From contig CALHZE010000283.1 in assembly GCA_938040915.1 (NCBI GenBank), forward strand, positions 1 to 24,119: a DNA stretch of 24,119 nucleotides, read 5' to 3'. The position numbers and the translations under genes were made by a program. The notes under the pieces are model-generated. The model saw only the letters and a list, made by a program, of their open reading frames with translations, was not told where the DNA came from and ran no database searches. Position 1 is the first letter of the stretch, and the number at the start of each line of letters is the position of its first letter. Origin of the DNA: an uncultured Bacteroidia bacterium (GTDB lineage: Bacteria; Bacteroidota; Bacteroidia; Bacteroidales; CAJPTX01). This document shows positions 1-6,658 of this stretch, in pieces.

Positions 1-1
1 G

Positions 2-532
2 ATCGGGGTCAACCTCCTACGCGAGGGATTAGACTTGCCAGAGGTCTCGTTGGTCGCCATCCTCGATGCAGATAAGGAGGGTTTTCTTCGTTCGACACGG
101 GCGCTAACCCAAACAGCAGGTCGTGCGGCGCGAAATGTGAACGGACTCGTTATCATGTATGCCGACCATATTACCGATTCGATGCAGCAGACCATTAGCG
201 AAACCGAGCGTCGGCGCAAGATACAGAACGCTTATAACGTGGAGCATCATCTGACGCCGCAACAACTCAAAAAGAAGACCCGCAAGTCACTACTTGAGGG
301 GAGTGCCGTCGAGTTTCTCTTTGACAATCAGAGTCAGGAGAAAGCACAAATCGAGGAACAAAAGGTTCAAGAGGCGGAGAAGGCGAAGAGGCTTTCGCCT
401 GCGGAGCTACGCAAAGCGATTCAGCAAGAGGAGCGCGCCATGAAGGAAGCTGCCAAGAAGAAGGAGTTCAAAGAAGCCGCCCTCCACCGAGACCGTATGT
501 TTGCCCTGCAAAAGGCGCTGGAGGAGAGTTAG
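2..532 (+). CDS. uvrB: UvrB C-terminal part, excinuclease ABC subunit B (5' end outside window)
   Basis: The reading frame is open from base 2 and ends in TAG, giving 176 residues of the C-terminus of UvrB, the helicase-like damage-verification subunit of UvrABC nucleotide excision repair. The first residues visible are the family's motif V region (GVNLLREGLDLPEV), followed by DADKEGFLRS and the motif VI arginine region (QTAGRAARN). A charged linker follows, and the last ~35 residues form a UVR motif (EERAMKEAAKKKEF...AALHRDRM), the coiled-coil hairpin that contacts UvrC. The match to UvrB is unambiguous. The start codon lies to the left of the window. The gene ends 25 bp before a hairpin terminator shared with the convergent vapD gene. 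Confidence 0.96.
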   Translation: MGVNLLREGLDLPEVSLVAILDADKEGFLRSTRALTQTAGRAARNVNGLVIMYADHITDSMQQTISETERRRKIQNAYNVEHHLTPQQLKKKTRKSLLEGSAVEFLFDNQSQEKAQIEEQKVQEAEKAKRLSPAELRKAIQQEERAMKEAAKKKEFKEAALHRDRMFALQKALEES

Positions 533-557
533 GGGGGCACGAACTTCCCGCAGTAAC

Positions 558-592
558 AATAAAGGGCTACCCGCAACGAGTAGCCCTTTATT
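558..592. terminator. Bidirectional intrinsic terminator between uvrB and vapD
   Basis: A 13-bp perfect stem (558-570 pairing with 580-592, core aaagggctac / gtagcccttt) encloses a 9-base loop. A T-rich tract follows on both strands: ttta-tttt after the right arm on +, and the corresponding tract on -. It sits 25 bp after the uvrB stop and 15 bp after the vapD stop, so it can terminate both convergent genes. Confidence 0.85.
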
Positions 593-607
593 TTGTATGC
601 TTAAAGC

Positions 608-895
608 CTACAACTGAATTGCTGGGAGTAAGTCATTGTTATCCTCAATGCGAAGCATTCTGAGATCCTTTACACAGGTAGCAAACCAAGGATAGGTTTT
701 GGCTAATCTCTGTACCGTCAATACGCACTTTACGGCATCCATACCCTCATCACCAAAGTAAACGCTCCCCTGTGGATGCGAAAAACCATTTCTAGTTAGA
801 AAATTTCTAACCATTGCATACCCTTGGTTGTAAGTATCACTCTCCAAACACTCTTTCATACAGTTAGTATCTAAGTCAAAAACTACGGCATACAT
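608..895 (-). CDS. vapD: VapD-family protein, Cas2-like endoribonuclease (orphan toxin candidate)
   Basis: A 95-residue protein matching the VapD (virulence-associated protein D) family almost end to end: start MYAVVFDLDTN, the central GSVYFGD, then AVKCVL, WFATCVKDLRMLRIE and NNDLLPAI. In this family, studied in Helicobacter and Haemophilus, the fold is ferredoxin-like and related to Cas2, and the protein is a ribonuclease toxin. The N-terminal aspartate expected at the active site is present (D7). I start at the ATG at 895; a TTG at 907 is in frame but would add four residues absent from the usual start. No VapX-like antitoxin fits in the 115 bp upstream, and uvrB converges from the other side, so the gene is an orphan. 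Base composition is visibly more AT-rich than uvrB or xseA, which suggests acquisition. Cellular role here is unproven. Confidence 0.9.
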   Translation of the reverse strand: MYAVVFDLDTNCMKECLESDTYNQGYAMVRNFLTRNGFSHPQGSVYFGDEGMDAVKCVLTVQRLAKTYPWFATCVKDLRMLRIEDNNDLLPAIQL

Positions 896-917
896 CTCCT
901 GCACCAATTAGATTAAC

Positions 918-937
918 TTGCTTACAAAGGTAAGCAA
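918..937. promoter_or_regulatory. 8-bp inverted repeat over the vapD promoter (candidate operator)
   Basis: ttgcttac (918-925) and gtaagcaa (930-937) form a perfect inverted repeat around a 4-base centre. It overlaps the only -7-like box upstream of vapD and lies 23-42 bases ahead of its ATG, where a repressor or the protein's own regulator could bind. The regulatory role is inferred from position and symmetry only. Confidence 0.4.
925..932 (-). promoter_or_regulatory. Bacteroidetes-type -7 box for vapD
   Basis: On the - strand the sequence reads TACCTTTG, an exact match to the TAnnTTTG -7 consensus of Bacteroidetes primary sigma factor promoters. It ends 29 bases before the vapD ATG, so the leader would be about 20-25 bases. 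No convincing -33 TTTG is visible at the expected distance, though a TTGTTG lies nearby. Confidence 0.5.
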
Positions 938-1010
938 TTACTCAACAAGAGAGGTATAAAAACTCTTTCTAAATAAATTGCTACCTTGCCCTAAATTAAG
1001 AACGCAAGGG

Positions 1011-1577
1011 ATGGACTGTATCTACTACTACACCGCACTACATTTCGGACTCTGGAATGCGTGGATACCCTCGTTTGGGCTCGTGATAATCCAACTCCTG
1101 TTTATGGTTCTTTTTCGCGAAACGGGGAAACGAGCAGTAGACACCTCGTGGTACACCCCAAAAGAGCGACGACACGCACAGTGGAGTTTCGTTTGGCAGG
1201 GGGTTATCCTTATCCTATCGCTCTTCGTTCCCCTACGACTTCATTCCCCATTCTTCTTTGCAGGGCTAATCCTCTTTGCAATAGCGCTCATAGGCTTCCT
1301 TGCTTCCTTTTTTGCCTACTGGAAGACACCCCTCGATAAGACCGTCAAAGGCGGCGTCTATCGACTCTCGCGTAACCCGATGTACTTCTTCTTTTTCCTA
1401 GGCATGCTCGCAGCCTGCATCGCCAGCACTTCGCTTTGGCTACTCCTCGCAACGGCGCTCCTTGCCTACGAGACCCACCACGTGATTTTGGGTGAAGAAC
1501 GTTACTGTACCGAACGCTACGGCGAAGAGTATCTGAAGTATAAAGCTCATACGCCTCGCTATTTCCTATTCTTTTAG
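1011..1577 (+). CDS. Isoprenylcysteine carboxyl methyltransferase / phospholipid methyltransferase-family membrane protein
   Basis: A 188-residue integral membrane protein with four or so hydrophobic segments. Its C-terminal half carries the signature of the ICMT/PEMT-like superfamily: GGVYRLSRNPMYFFFFLGM (cofactor and membrane-embedded substrate region), then EERYCTERYGEEYLKY and the terminal TPRYF. Family members transfer methyl groups from S-adenosylmethionine to lipid-like or membrane-bound substrates; bacterial homologues mostly have no assigned substrate. The ATG at 1011 is chosen over an in-frame TTG at 978 because it begins the hydrophobic protein and the extension has no domain content. 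It is divergent from vapD and may be the first gene of a unit with the dipeptidase (39-bp gap) and the DUF805 gene. The fold is clear, the substrate unknown. Confidence 0.8.
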   Translation: MDCIYYYTALHFGLWNAWIPSFGLVIIQLLFMVLFRETGKRAVDTSWYTPKERRHAQWSFVWQGVILILSLFVPLRLHSPFFFAGLILFAIALIGFLASFFAYWKTPLDKTVKGGVYRLSRNPMYFFFFLGMLAACIASTSLWLLLATALLAYETHHVILGEERYCTERYGEEYLKYKAHTPRYFLFF

Positions 1578-1616
1578 GTAGCGAAGCTTATTCCAATAAA
1601 CAATCTTTCTAGCACA

Positions 1617-3062
1617 ATGAATACTGAAGACAAGATGCAGGAACGCCGCGAGTACCCCTCCGAGTGCACCACGATGATCGTGGGTAAATCTATGACCGCC
1701 GACGGCTCAATGATCGTAGCACGCTCAGAGGACTGGAACGCGATGTATGCCAAGAACCTCGAAATCTATGAAGATACGAACGAGGGACCCGAAAGCTTCG
1801 TGGCACGCGATAGCCCCTTCCGTTGCGACCTCCCTAAGGAGGCTCTCGGGTACACCGCCATGCCGACCTTCGACCTCCCAGGACACTGGGGGAGTGCGGG
1901 GTTCAACACGGCGGGCGTGGGGATGAGCGCCACCGAGAGCATCTTCAGTAGCGAGCGCGCCCTCGCGGCTGACCCGCTAGTAGAGAGCGGCGTGGCAGAG
2001 AACTCGGTGTTTAACATCGTGCTCCCATACGTCCGCACGGCACGCGAAGGGGTGGCGCGTCTCGGGAAGCTCATCGAGCAGTTTGGCGTTGCCGAGGGGT
2101 TCGGGATTGGCTTTGTCGACAGCCACGAGATCTGGTACTTAGAGACTGCCTCGGGACATCGTTGGCTGGCTTGTCGGATGCCCGAAGACCAATACTTTGT
2201 CACGGGCAACCAAAGCCGCTTCCGTGTCTATGACCCTAAGGACAGTACAAACTACATGGCGAGCGCCGACCTCATCGAGTTTGCCATCGCACACCAACTC
2301 TATGACCCAAGCAAAGGGGCATTTGACTTCCACGAAGCCTACATTCGCGACATCGAGCTTGACACGACCTACAACTATCCCCGTGTTTGGGGTTTACAAG
2401 CCCTTTTAAGCCCCGACATCAAAAACGACGTGTCTAAGAACACCTTCCCCGTCTTTGCAAAGGCACAGCGCCCTGTAACGCTTGATGACATGCGACGCGT
2501 CTTCCGCTTCCACTACAACGGTACGGAGCACGACCCCTATCTGAATTCCAACCCGAAGGAGAAGTACCGCCCAGTCTCCATCTTCCGTACCACCCAAACG
2601 CACATTCTACACGTGCGACCAGAGTTGCCACAGGCAATCGGGCGGGTAGACTATTACGCCATGGGGATGGCAGCCCTCGGGGTCTTCGTGCCGCTTTACC
2701 AAGGGGTGACCTCCTATCCGCAAGCCTATTTGTTGGGGACAGACCACTCCAGTGCCGACTCGGCTTATTGGAAGATGCGTAAGGTAATGACCCTCGGGAT
2801 GGTAAACTTCAATCGTTATGCGCCACTCATCCAAGAGACCTATGCTCGGTTTGAGGCAGAGACGGCGCAACGGCAACGAGAGATGGAGACGCAGTATCTT
2901 GCCGTCTACAAGAGCCTCCCGATGCACGCGCAAGATATGCTGCAAGCGTTCTCTGACAAGGCGTTGCTTGACGCCCTAAAGGTAGCCGACCGTCTGCAAG
3001 AGGAGCTCTTTACGCGCCTAACGAGCGATATCCAAGCAGAATATAAATTTGCAGGGGCTTAA
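1617..3062 (+). CDS. C69-family dipeptidase (PepD-like, N-terminal nucleophile hydrolase)
   Basis: A 481-residue protein matching peptidase family C69. The catalytic cysteine should be C17 in ECTTMIVGKSMTADGS, which after removal of the preceding residues becomes the N-terminal nucleophile, as in other Ntn hydrolases. Further family hallmarks are ARSEDW (35-40), YTAMPTFDLPGHWGSAGFN with the GVGMSATES segment, and the region around GFVDSHEIWYLETASGH. The enzyme cleaves dipeptides with broad specificity. No signal peptide is visible: the first 16 residues are charged, unlike many Bacteroidales homologues that are exported, so this copy is probably cytoplasmic. An alternative start at M7 would shorten the propeptide to ten residues. 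A DUF805 gene follows 27 bp later on the same strand. Confidence 0.9.
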   Translation: MNTEDKMQERREYPSECTTMIVGKSMTADGSMIVARSEDWNAMYAKNLEIYEDTNEGPESFVARDSPFRCDLPKEALGYTAMPTFDLPGHWGSAGFNTAGVGMSATESIFSSERALAADPLVESGVAENSVFNIVLPYVRTAREGVARLGKLIEQFGVAEGFGIGFVDSHEIWYLETASGHRWLACRMPEDQYFVTGNQSRFRVYDPKDSTNYMASADLIEFAIAHQLYDPSKGAFDFHEAYIRDIELDTTYNYPRVWGLQALLSPDIKNDVSKNTFPVFAKAQRPVTLDDMRRVFRFHYNGTEHDPYLNSNPKEKYRPVSIFRTTQTHILHVRPELPQAIGRVDYYAMGMAALGVFVPLYQGVTSYPQAYLLGTDHSSADSAYWKMRKVMTLGMVNFNRYAPLIQETYARFEAETAQRQREMETQYLAVYKSLPMHAQDMLQAFSDKALLDALKVADRLQEELFTRLTSDIQAEYKFAGA

Positions 3063-3089
3063 AGACGTCAATAAACGAAGGAGGGAGAG

Positions 3090-3503
3090 ATGTTACAATA
3101 CGTACAGCGTTGCTTTCAGCAATATGTCGGGTTTACGGGGCGCGCACGTCGTTCGGAGTATTGGTGCTTCGTGTTATTCAATTTCTTAATCTACGCGTTG
3201 CTTTTGACATTGGGGACGATCATGGTTGTAAGGGATAACACGATTGCGGGCGGAGTCCTCTACGCAATTTTCTACCTCTATAGTCTTGCGGTTTTTCTTC
3301 CCAATCTAGCCGTCTCGGTGCGCCGGATGCACGACATCGGTAAAGGAGGGGGCTGGATATTCATCTCCTTTGTCCCTTTGGTGGGGGTTATTTGGTATCT
3401 GGTTTTGTTGTGCACGGCCGGCGAGGCGGGCGAAAACCGATTTGGGAAAGACCCTAAACGAACAGAAGAGGAAGAGCAAGAAGAATACACTCGTATGTGC
3501 TAA
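3090..3503 (+). CDS. DUF805-family inner-membrane protein
   Basis: A 137-residue protein that begins with the DUF805 signature: an amphipathic start (YVQRCFQQYVGFTGRARRSEYW), then hydrophobic segments, the conserved cytoplasmic turn SVRRMHDIGKGGGW, and a final membrane segment before a charged tail (GENRFGKDPKRTEEEE). Four membrane passes are likely. Function of the family is not known. The ATG is preceded by an unusually good Shine-Dalgarno sequence, aaggaggg at 3078-3085, which fixes the start; most genes in this window lack one. It probably shares a transcript with the upstream dipeptidase and is closed by the terminator 14 bp downstream. Confidence 0.87.
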   Translation: MLQYVQRCFQQYVGFTGRARRSEYWCFVLFNFLIYALLLTLGTIMVVRDNTIAGGVLYAIFYLYSLAVFLPNLAVSVRRMHDIGKGGGWIFISFVPLVGVIWYLVLLCTAGEAGENRFGKDPKRTEEEEQEEYTRMC

Positions 3504-3516
3504 CGAAAGCAAAGCG

Positions 3517-3560
3517 ACACCGCAGTACGGAACTTCCCATTCCGTGCTGCGGTGTTTTTC
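3517..3560 (+). terminator. Strong intrinsic terminator after the DUF805 gene
   Basis: A 16-bp stem (3517-3532 with 3540-3555; one T-G wobble) encloses a 7-base loop and is followed by TTTTCTT. It closes the methyltransferase-dipeptidase-DUF805 unit. Only about 25 bases remain before the next start codon, so the next gene either uses a promoter overlapping this hairpin or depends on read-through. Confidence 0.9.
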
Positions 3561-3582
3561 TTAGAGGGGGGGAATATAATAT

Positions 3583-5175
3583 ATGGAACAAGAGAAGGAG
3601 ATCTATAGACTCCTAGCGCTAGGAGAGAACGAAGAGGTCGAATTCAAAAGTGGGAAGGGAGGGTTTCCTAGAGATTTTTGGGAGACTTACTCCGCTTTTG
3701 CCAATACGCGTGGCGGCGTCGTAGTACTCGGGGTTAAGGAGAAAGAAAATCAATTGTCCTTGAGTGGTTTGAGTAAGGAGGAGGCTGAGAAACTGAAGGA
3801 GCAATTTTGGCGCTCTGTCCACAATAAGGAAACGATTAGCCATTGTCTCTTGAAAAATGAGGACGTGAGAGTGATTGCCATCGGTCAAGCCTTTGTGGTG
3901 GTATTCTCTATACCACAGGCGTCGCGCGAACAACGTCCCGTATACTGCAAACGGGTAGCAGATGAGGGGACTTATCGGCGGAACGCCTCTGGAGACTTCC
4001 TCTGTTCTGCCGCGGAGGTAAGGCGCATGATGGCAGACGCAGATCTAAGTCGTCCTGCAGACGGACGCATTCTTAAAGGCTTTACTTGGGAGGATATCGA
4101 CTTACCTTCCTTTGAACAATATCGCCGTCTCTTCGCTACGGTTAAACCCACACACGCTTGGCTTTCAGAAGATAATGATGGGTTAATGAGAAGGCTAGGG
4201 GGGTATAGAAAAGAGCGAGAAACTGGCGAAGAGGGGTTCACCCTCGCTGGGTTGCTGATGTTTGGGAAGTACGAATCGATCCAAGCGTGTGCGCCCCACT
4301 TTTTCCCAGACTACAAGGAGATAACCTCAGACACCGAACGCTGGAGCGATCGCCTCTGCCCAGATGGGACATGGGAAGCCAACCTCTTCCAATTTTATCG
4401 ACGAGTATTGCCTAAACTGCAAGAAAACTTACCTATCCCATTTCAGCTAGAAGAGGGGCAACGTCGAGATGAAACCCAAGCCCATGAAGCGCTGCGCGAG
4501 GCGTTGGCGAACCTCTGTGTCCATGCCGATTACCAAGATGTGAGCTCACTGCTTGTGAATAAATACCGTGACAAGATTGTTTTCTCTAACCCTGGCGTCC
4601 TACTCATCTCAACCGAACAATTCTTTAGAGGAGGGGAAAGTGTATGTAGAAACCGCTCCTTACAACAGATGTTTATGATGATGGGGGCGGTGGAAAAGGC
4701 TGGCAGTGGGGTAGATAAAATCCTCAAGGGCTGGGACGCCGTTCACAGAAGCACACCCTATCTTGAGGAGCGTGTAGCCCCTAACAAGGTAGAGCTCATT
4801 ATGCCCCTTACCCCCGCGAACCTTGCAACCTCAGACACTAAACCTTGCAACCTAGAGGAGCAAACCTTGCAACCTAGAGGAGCAAACCTTGCAACCTCAG
4901 ATACCAAACCTTGCAACCTAGAGAGGCAAACCTTGCAACCTACCCCGCGTAAGCTAAGCGAGGCACAACGAACGGAGCTCATCTGCCACTACTGCGTCGA
5001 TTGGAAAAGCATACAACAGATAGCAGAATACCTCGGACGCAACAAGAACTACATAAGGAATGCCGTTCTCCCCGCGTTAATCAAATCAGGAAAGCTTGAA
5101 ATGCTATACCCGCAGGTAGAAAACCACCCACAACAACAGTACAAAACCCGAGCGAGCGTAACTTCGCAAGAGTAA
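3583..5175 (+). CDS. Schlafen/AlbA_2-domain ATP-binding protein with repeat-bearing linker
   Basis: A 530-residue protein of the AlbA_2 plus HATPase_c_4-type family, widespread in bacteria and often annotated as a putative transcriptional regulator or ATP-dependent helicase-like protein; some relatives act in defence. The N-terminal AlbA_2 domain covers ~14-150 (EEVEFK at 17-22, GGVVVLGV at 44-51). The ATPase-like domain is ~215-405, with the N-box-like EALANLCVHADY (306-317) and GSGVDKI (374-380). Residues 413-453 are encoded by six 22-bp tandem repeats. The remaining ~75 residues contain a winged-helix-like segment (WKSIQQIAEYLGRNKNYIRN). A 16-bp palindrome lies in codons 10-15. xseA starts 12 bp after the stop. 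Domain calls are by eye; the molecular function is not established. Confidence 0.85.
   Translation: MEQEKEIYRLLALGENEEVEFKSGKGGFPRDFWETYSAFANTRGGVVVLGVKEKENQLSLSGLSKEEAEKLKEQFWRSVHNKETISHCLLKNEDVRVIAIGQAFVVVFSIPQASREQRPVYCKRVADEGTYRRNASGDFLCSAAEVRRMMADADLSRPADGRILKGFTWEDIDLPSFEQYRRLFATVKPTHAWLSEDNDGLMRRLGGYRKERETGEEGFTLAGLLMFGKYESIQACAPHFFPDYKEITSDTERWSDRLCPDGTWEANLFQFYRRVLPKLQENLPIPFQLEEGQRRDETQAHEALREALANLCVHADYQDVSSLLVNKYRDKIVFSNPGVLLISTEQFFRGGESVCRNRSLQQMFMMMGAVEKAGSGVDKILKGWDAVHRSTPYLEERVAPNKVELIMPLTPANLATSDTKPCNLEEQTLQPRGANLATSDTKPCNLERQTLQPTPRKLSEAQRTELICHYCVDWKSIQQIAEYLGRNKNYIRNAVLPALIKSGKLEMLYPQVENHPQQQYKTRASVTSQE
3610..3625. repeat. 16-bp perfect palindrome in the 5' coding end of the AlbA_2 gene
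   Basis: ctcctagcgctaggag reads the same on both strands. It begins 27 bases after the A of the start codon and encodes LLALG. It could be an operator for a DNA-binding protein or an mRNA hairpin near the ribosome loading site. A palindrome of this length is expected by chance roughly once in 65 kb of random sequence, so its position is what makes it worth noting. Confidence 0.45.
4819..4941 (+). repeat. 22-bp tandem repeat (six copies) inside the AlbA_2 coding sequence
   Basis: The core aaccttgcaacct starts at 4819, 4841, 4863, 4885, 4907 and 4929, an exact 22-bp period, the last copy being only the core. The 9-base remainders are of two kinds: cag-type (copies 1 and 4) and agag-type (copies 2, 3 and 5). 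Because 22 = 1 mod 3, each copy is read in a new frame and the protein repeats every 22 residues (NLATSDTKPCNLE, QTLQP). The agag-type copies contain a TAG in the frame used by copies 1 and 4, so the copy order is exactly what keeps the gene open. Just downstream the other two frames stop at 4950-4952 and 4955-4957. Confidence 0.97.
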
Positions 5176-5187
5176 TTTCCCAGTCCC

Positions 5188-6612
5188 ATGCCTCCCATCC
5201 ATTACCTTCGCCTCCATGAGCTTGCCGAGCGGGTGCACAATGCCATCGCCGCACAGTTTACAACCCCCGTGTGGGTCGTCGCAGAGATAGCCTCTATCCG
5301 CGAAGCGCCGTCGGGGCACTGCTACCTCGAGCTCACGGAGTTTGACCCCGAAAGCCGCGTAGAACTCTCCTCCATGCGCGCCATGATTTGGGCAAAGCAG
5401 TATAGTGCCATCCGCCCCTATTTCGAGTCAATGACCCAAACCACGCTGCGTAAAGGGTTACAACTCCTGTTGCGGGTAAAGGTGGAATATTCCGTACGCT
5501 ATGGGATGGGGCTACAGGTCGTGGATATCGACCCGCAGTATACGGTGGGCGAGCTCGCCATCCAACGCCAAAAGACCCTCGCACAACTAGAAGCAGACGG
5601 CGTGATAGAGATGAACCGCGCCCTCCCCTTCCCCGAGTTCCCACACCGGCTTGCGGTCATTTCCGCCGCCCAAGCAGCTGGTTACGAAGACTTCTGCCAC
5701 CAGCTAGCGGCGACGATCGAGCGCTACCACCTACAGGTGCATCTCTTTCCCGCGCTCATGCAGGGCGATAAGGCTTCGGCGTCTATCCGCGAAGCGCTAT
5801 ATCAGATCGCCGACCAAGAGGAGGCGTGGGACGCCGTGATCATCATCCGCGGTGGGGGTGGAAAAATGGACTTGAGTTGTTTCGACGACTATGAGCTTGC
5901 TTCCGTCGTAGCGCAGTTCCCCCTACCCGTCGTGGCAGGAATTGGGCACGAACGCGACGTCTCGGTGGTGGACTACGTGGCGCACTCCTCCCTGAAAACG
6001 CCAACCGCCGTAGCAGCTGCCCTCGAAGAGATCTTTGTGAGCGCCGAGGGGGCACTGCAACGGGTCGTTCAAACCATTGTGCCCTTACTTAAGGGGTACA
6101 CAGCGGGGTATGCAGAAAGGGTACAACACCTCGGGGAAGTGGCAGAAATGCATGCGAAACACCTACTTTCTCAATCGACACAGGCTCTTCGTCTGCAAAT
6201 AGAGGGGAAGGAGCTCGCCCTACACACGCTCCTCGCTCAATATACGCCACGCTTACAACACCTCGCCGAGAAGGGGACGTTGCTCGCCCAACACCGCCTC
6301 GATGCCTTCCCTCAACAGTTACAGAACAGCGTACAAACGACCACGCCGCACGTAGAACGGGCTCTACAGCAGACGCGGATGGACTATCTGGTCACCCTAG
6401 CCGAATGCATGGCAAACGACCCGCGTCAAGCGCTCCGCAACGGCTATGCGCTACTACGCCCCGCCGCTATGGCAGCGACGGGCGATCGGCTTGAGGTGGT
6501 AACTCAAGCGACTACCTATCGGGTAGAAGTACAGGGGGTAGAAAAGAGTGCTCTTTGGGGAGACAAGACTACGGGAAAAAGCATAAGGGAAAGGATGGAG
6601 GAGGTGTGGTAG
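5188..6612 (+). CDS. xseA: Exodeoxyribonuclease VII large subunit
   Basis: A 474-residue XseA, the catalytic subunit of exonuclease VII, which degrades single-stranded DNA from both ends and normally needs several copies of the small subunit XseB. The N-terminal OB-fold is ~8-115 (VWVVAEIAS, GHCYLEL, MRAMIWAK). The catalytic domain follows: VISAAQAAGYEDF (158-169), IIIRGGGGKMDL (218-229) and GIGHERDVSVVD (251-262), holding the family's arginine, histidine and aspartates. A long helical region ends in the conserved DPRQALRNGYALLR. No xseB lies within the window. The preceding AlbA_2 gene ends 12 bp upstream and a DUF1016 nuclease starts 46 bp downstream, both co-directional, so xseA may be transcribed with them. 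Confidence 0.95.
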   Translation: MPPIHYLRLHELAERVHNAIAAQFTTPVWVVAEIASIREAPSGHCYLELTEFDPESRVELSSMRAMIWAKQYSAIRPYFESMTQTTLRKGLQLLLRVKVEYSVRYGMGLQVVDIDPQYTVGELAIQRQKTLAQLEADGVIEMNRALPFPEFPHRLAVISAAQAAGYEDFCHQLAATIERYHLQVHLFPALMQGDKASASIREALYQIADQEEAWDAVIIIRGGGGKMDLSCFDDYELASVVAQFPLPVVAGIGHERDVSVVDYVAHSSLKTPTAVAAALEEIFVSAEGALQRVVQTIVPLLKGYTAGYAERVQHLGEVAEMHAKHLLSQSTQALRLQIEGKELALHTLLAQYTPRLQHLAEKGTLLAQHRLDAFPQQLQNSVQTTTPHVERALQQTRMDYLVTLAECMANDPRQALRNGYALLRPAAMAATGDRLEVVTQATTYRVEVQGVEKSALWGDKTTGKSIRERMEEVW

Positions 6613-6658
6613 GGGCTCTCCTACATATCTTTTACTTCTGTGTCAAAAAACATTGACT

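Noticed and set aside
982..988. TAccTTG as the promoter of the methyltransferase gene
   Set aside because: One T short of the -7 consensus and no -33 partner; too weak to list as a feature.
3575..3580. TATAAT as a promoter for the AlbA_2 gene
   Set aside because: It is two bases from the start codon, and Bacteroidetes promoters use TAnnTTTG rather than the E. coli -10 box.
4819..4941. CRISPR-like array
   Set aside because: The period is 22 bp with 9-base remainders of only two kinds, all in an open coding frame; there are no unique spacers and no cas genes beyond a Cas2-like VapD far away.
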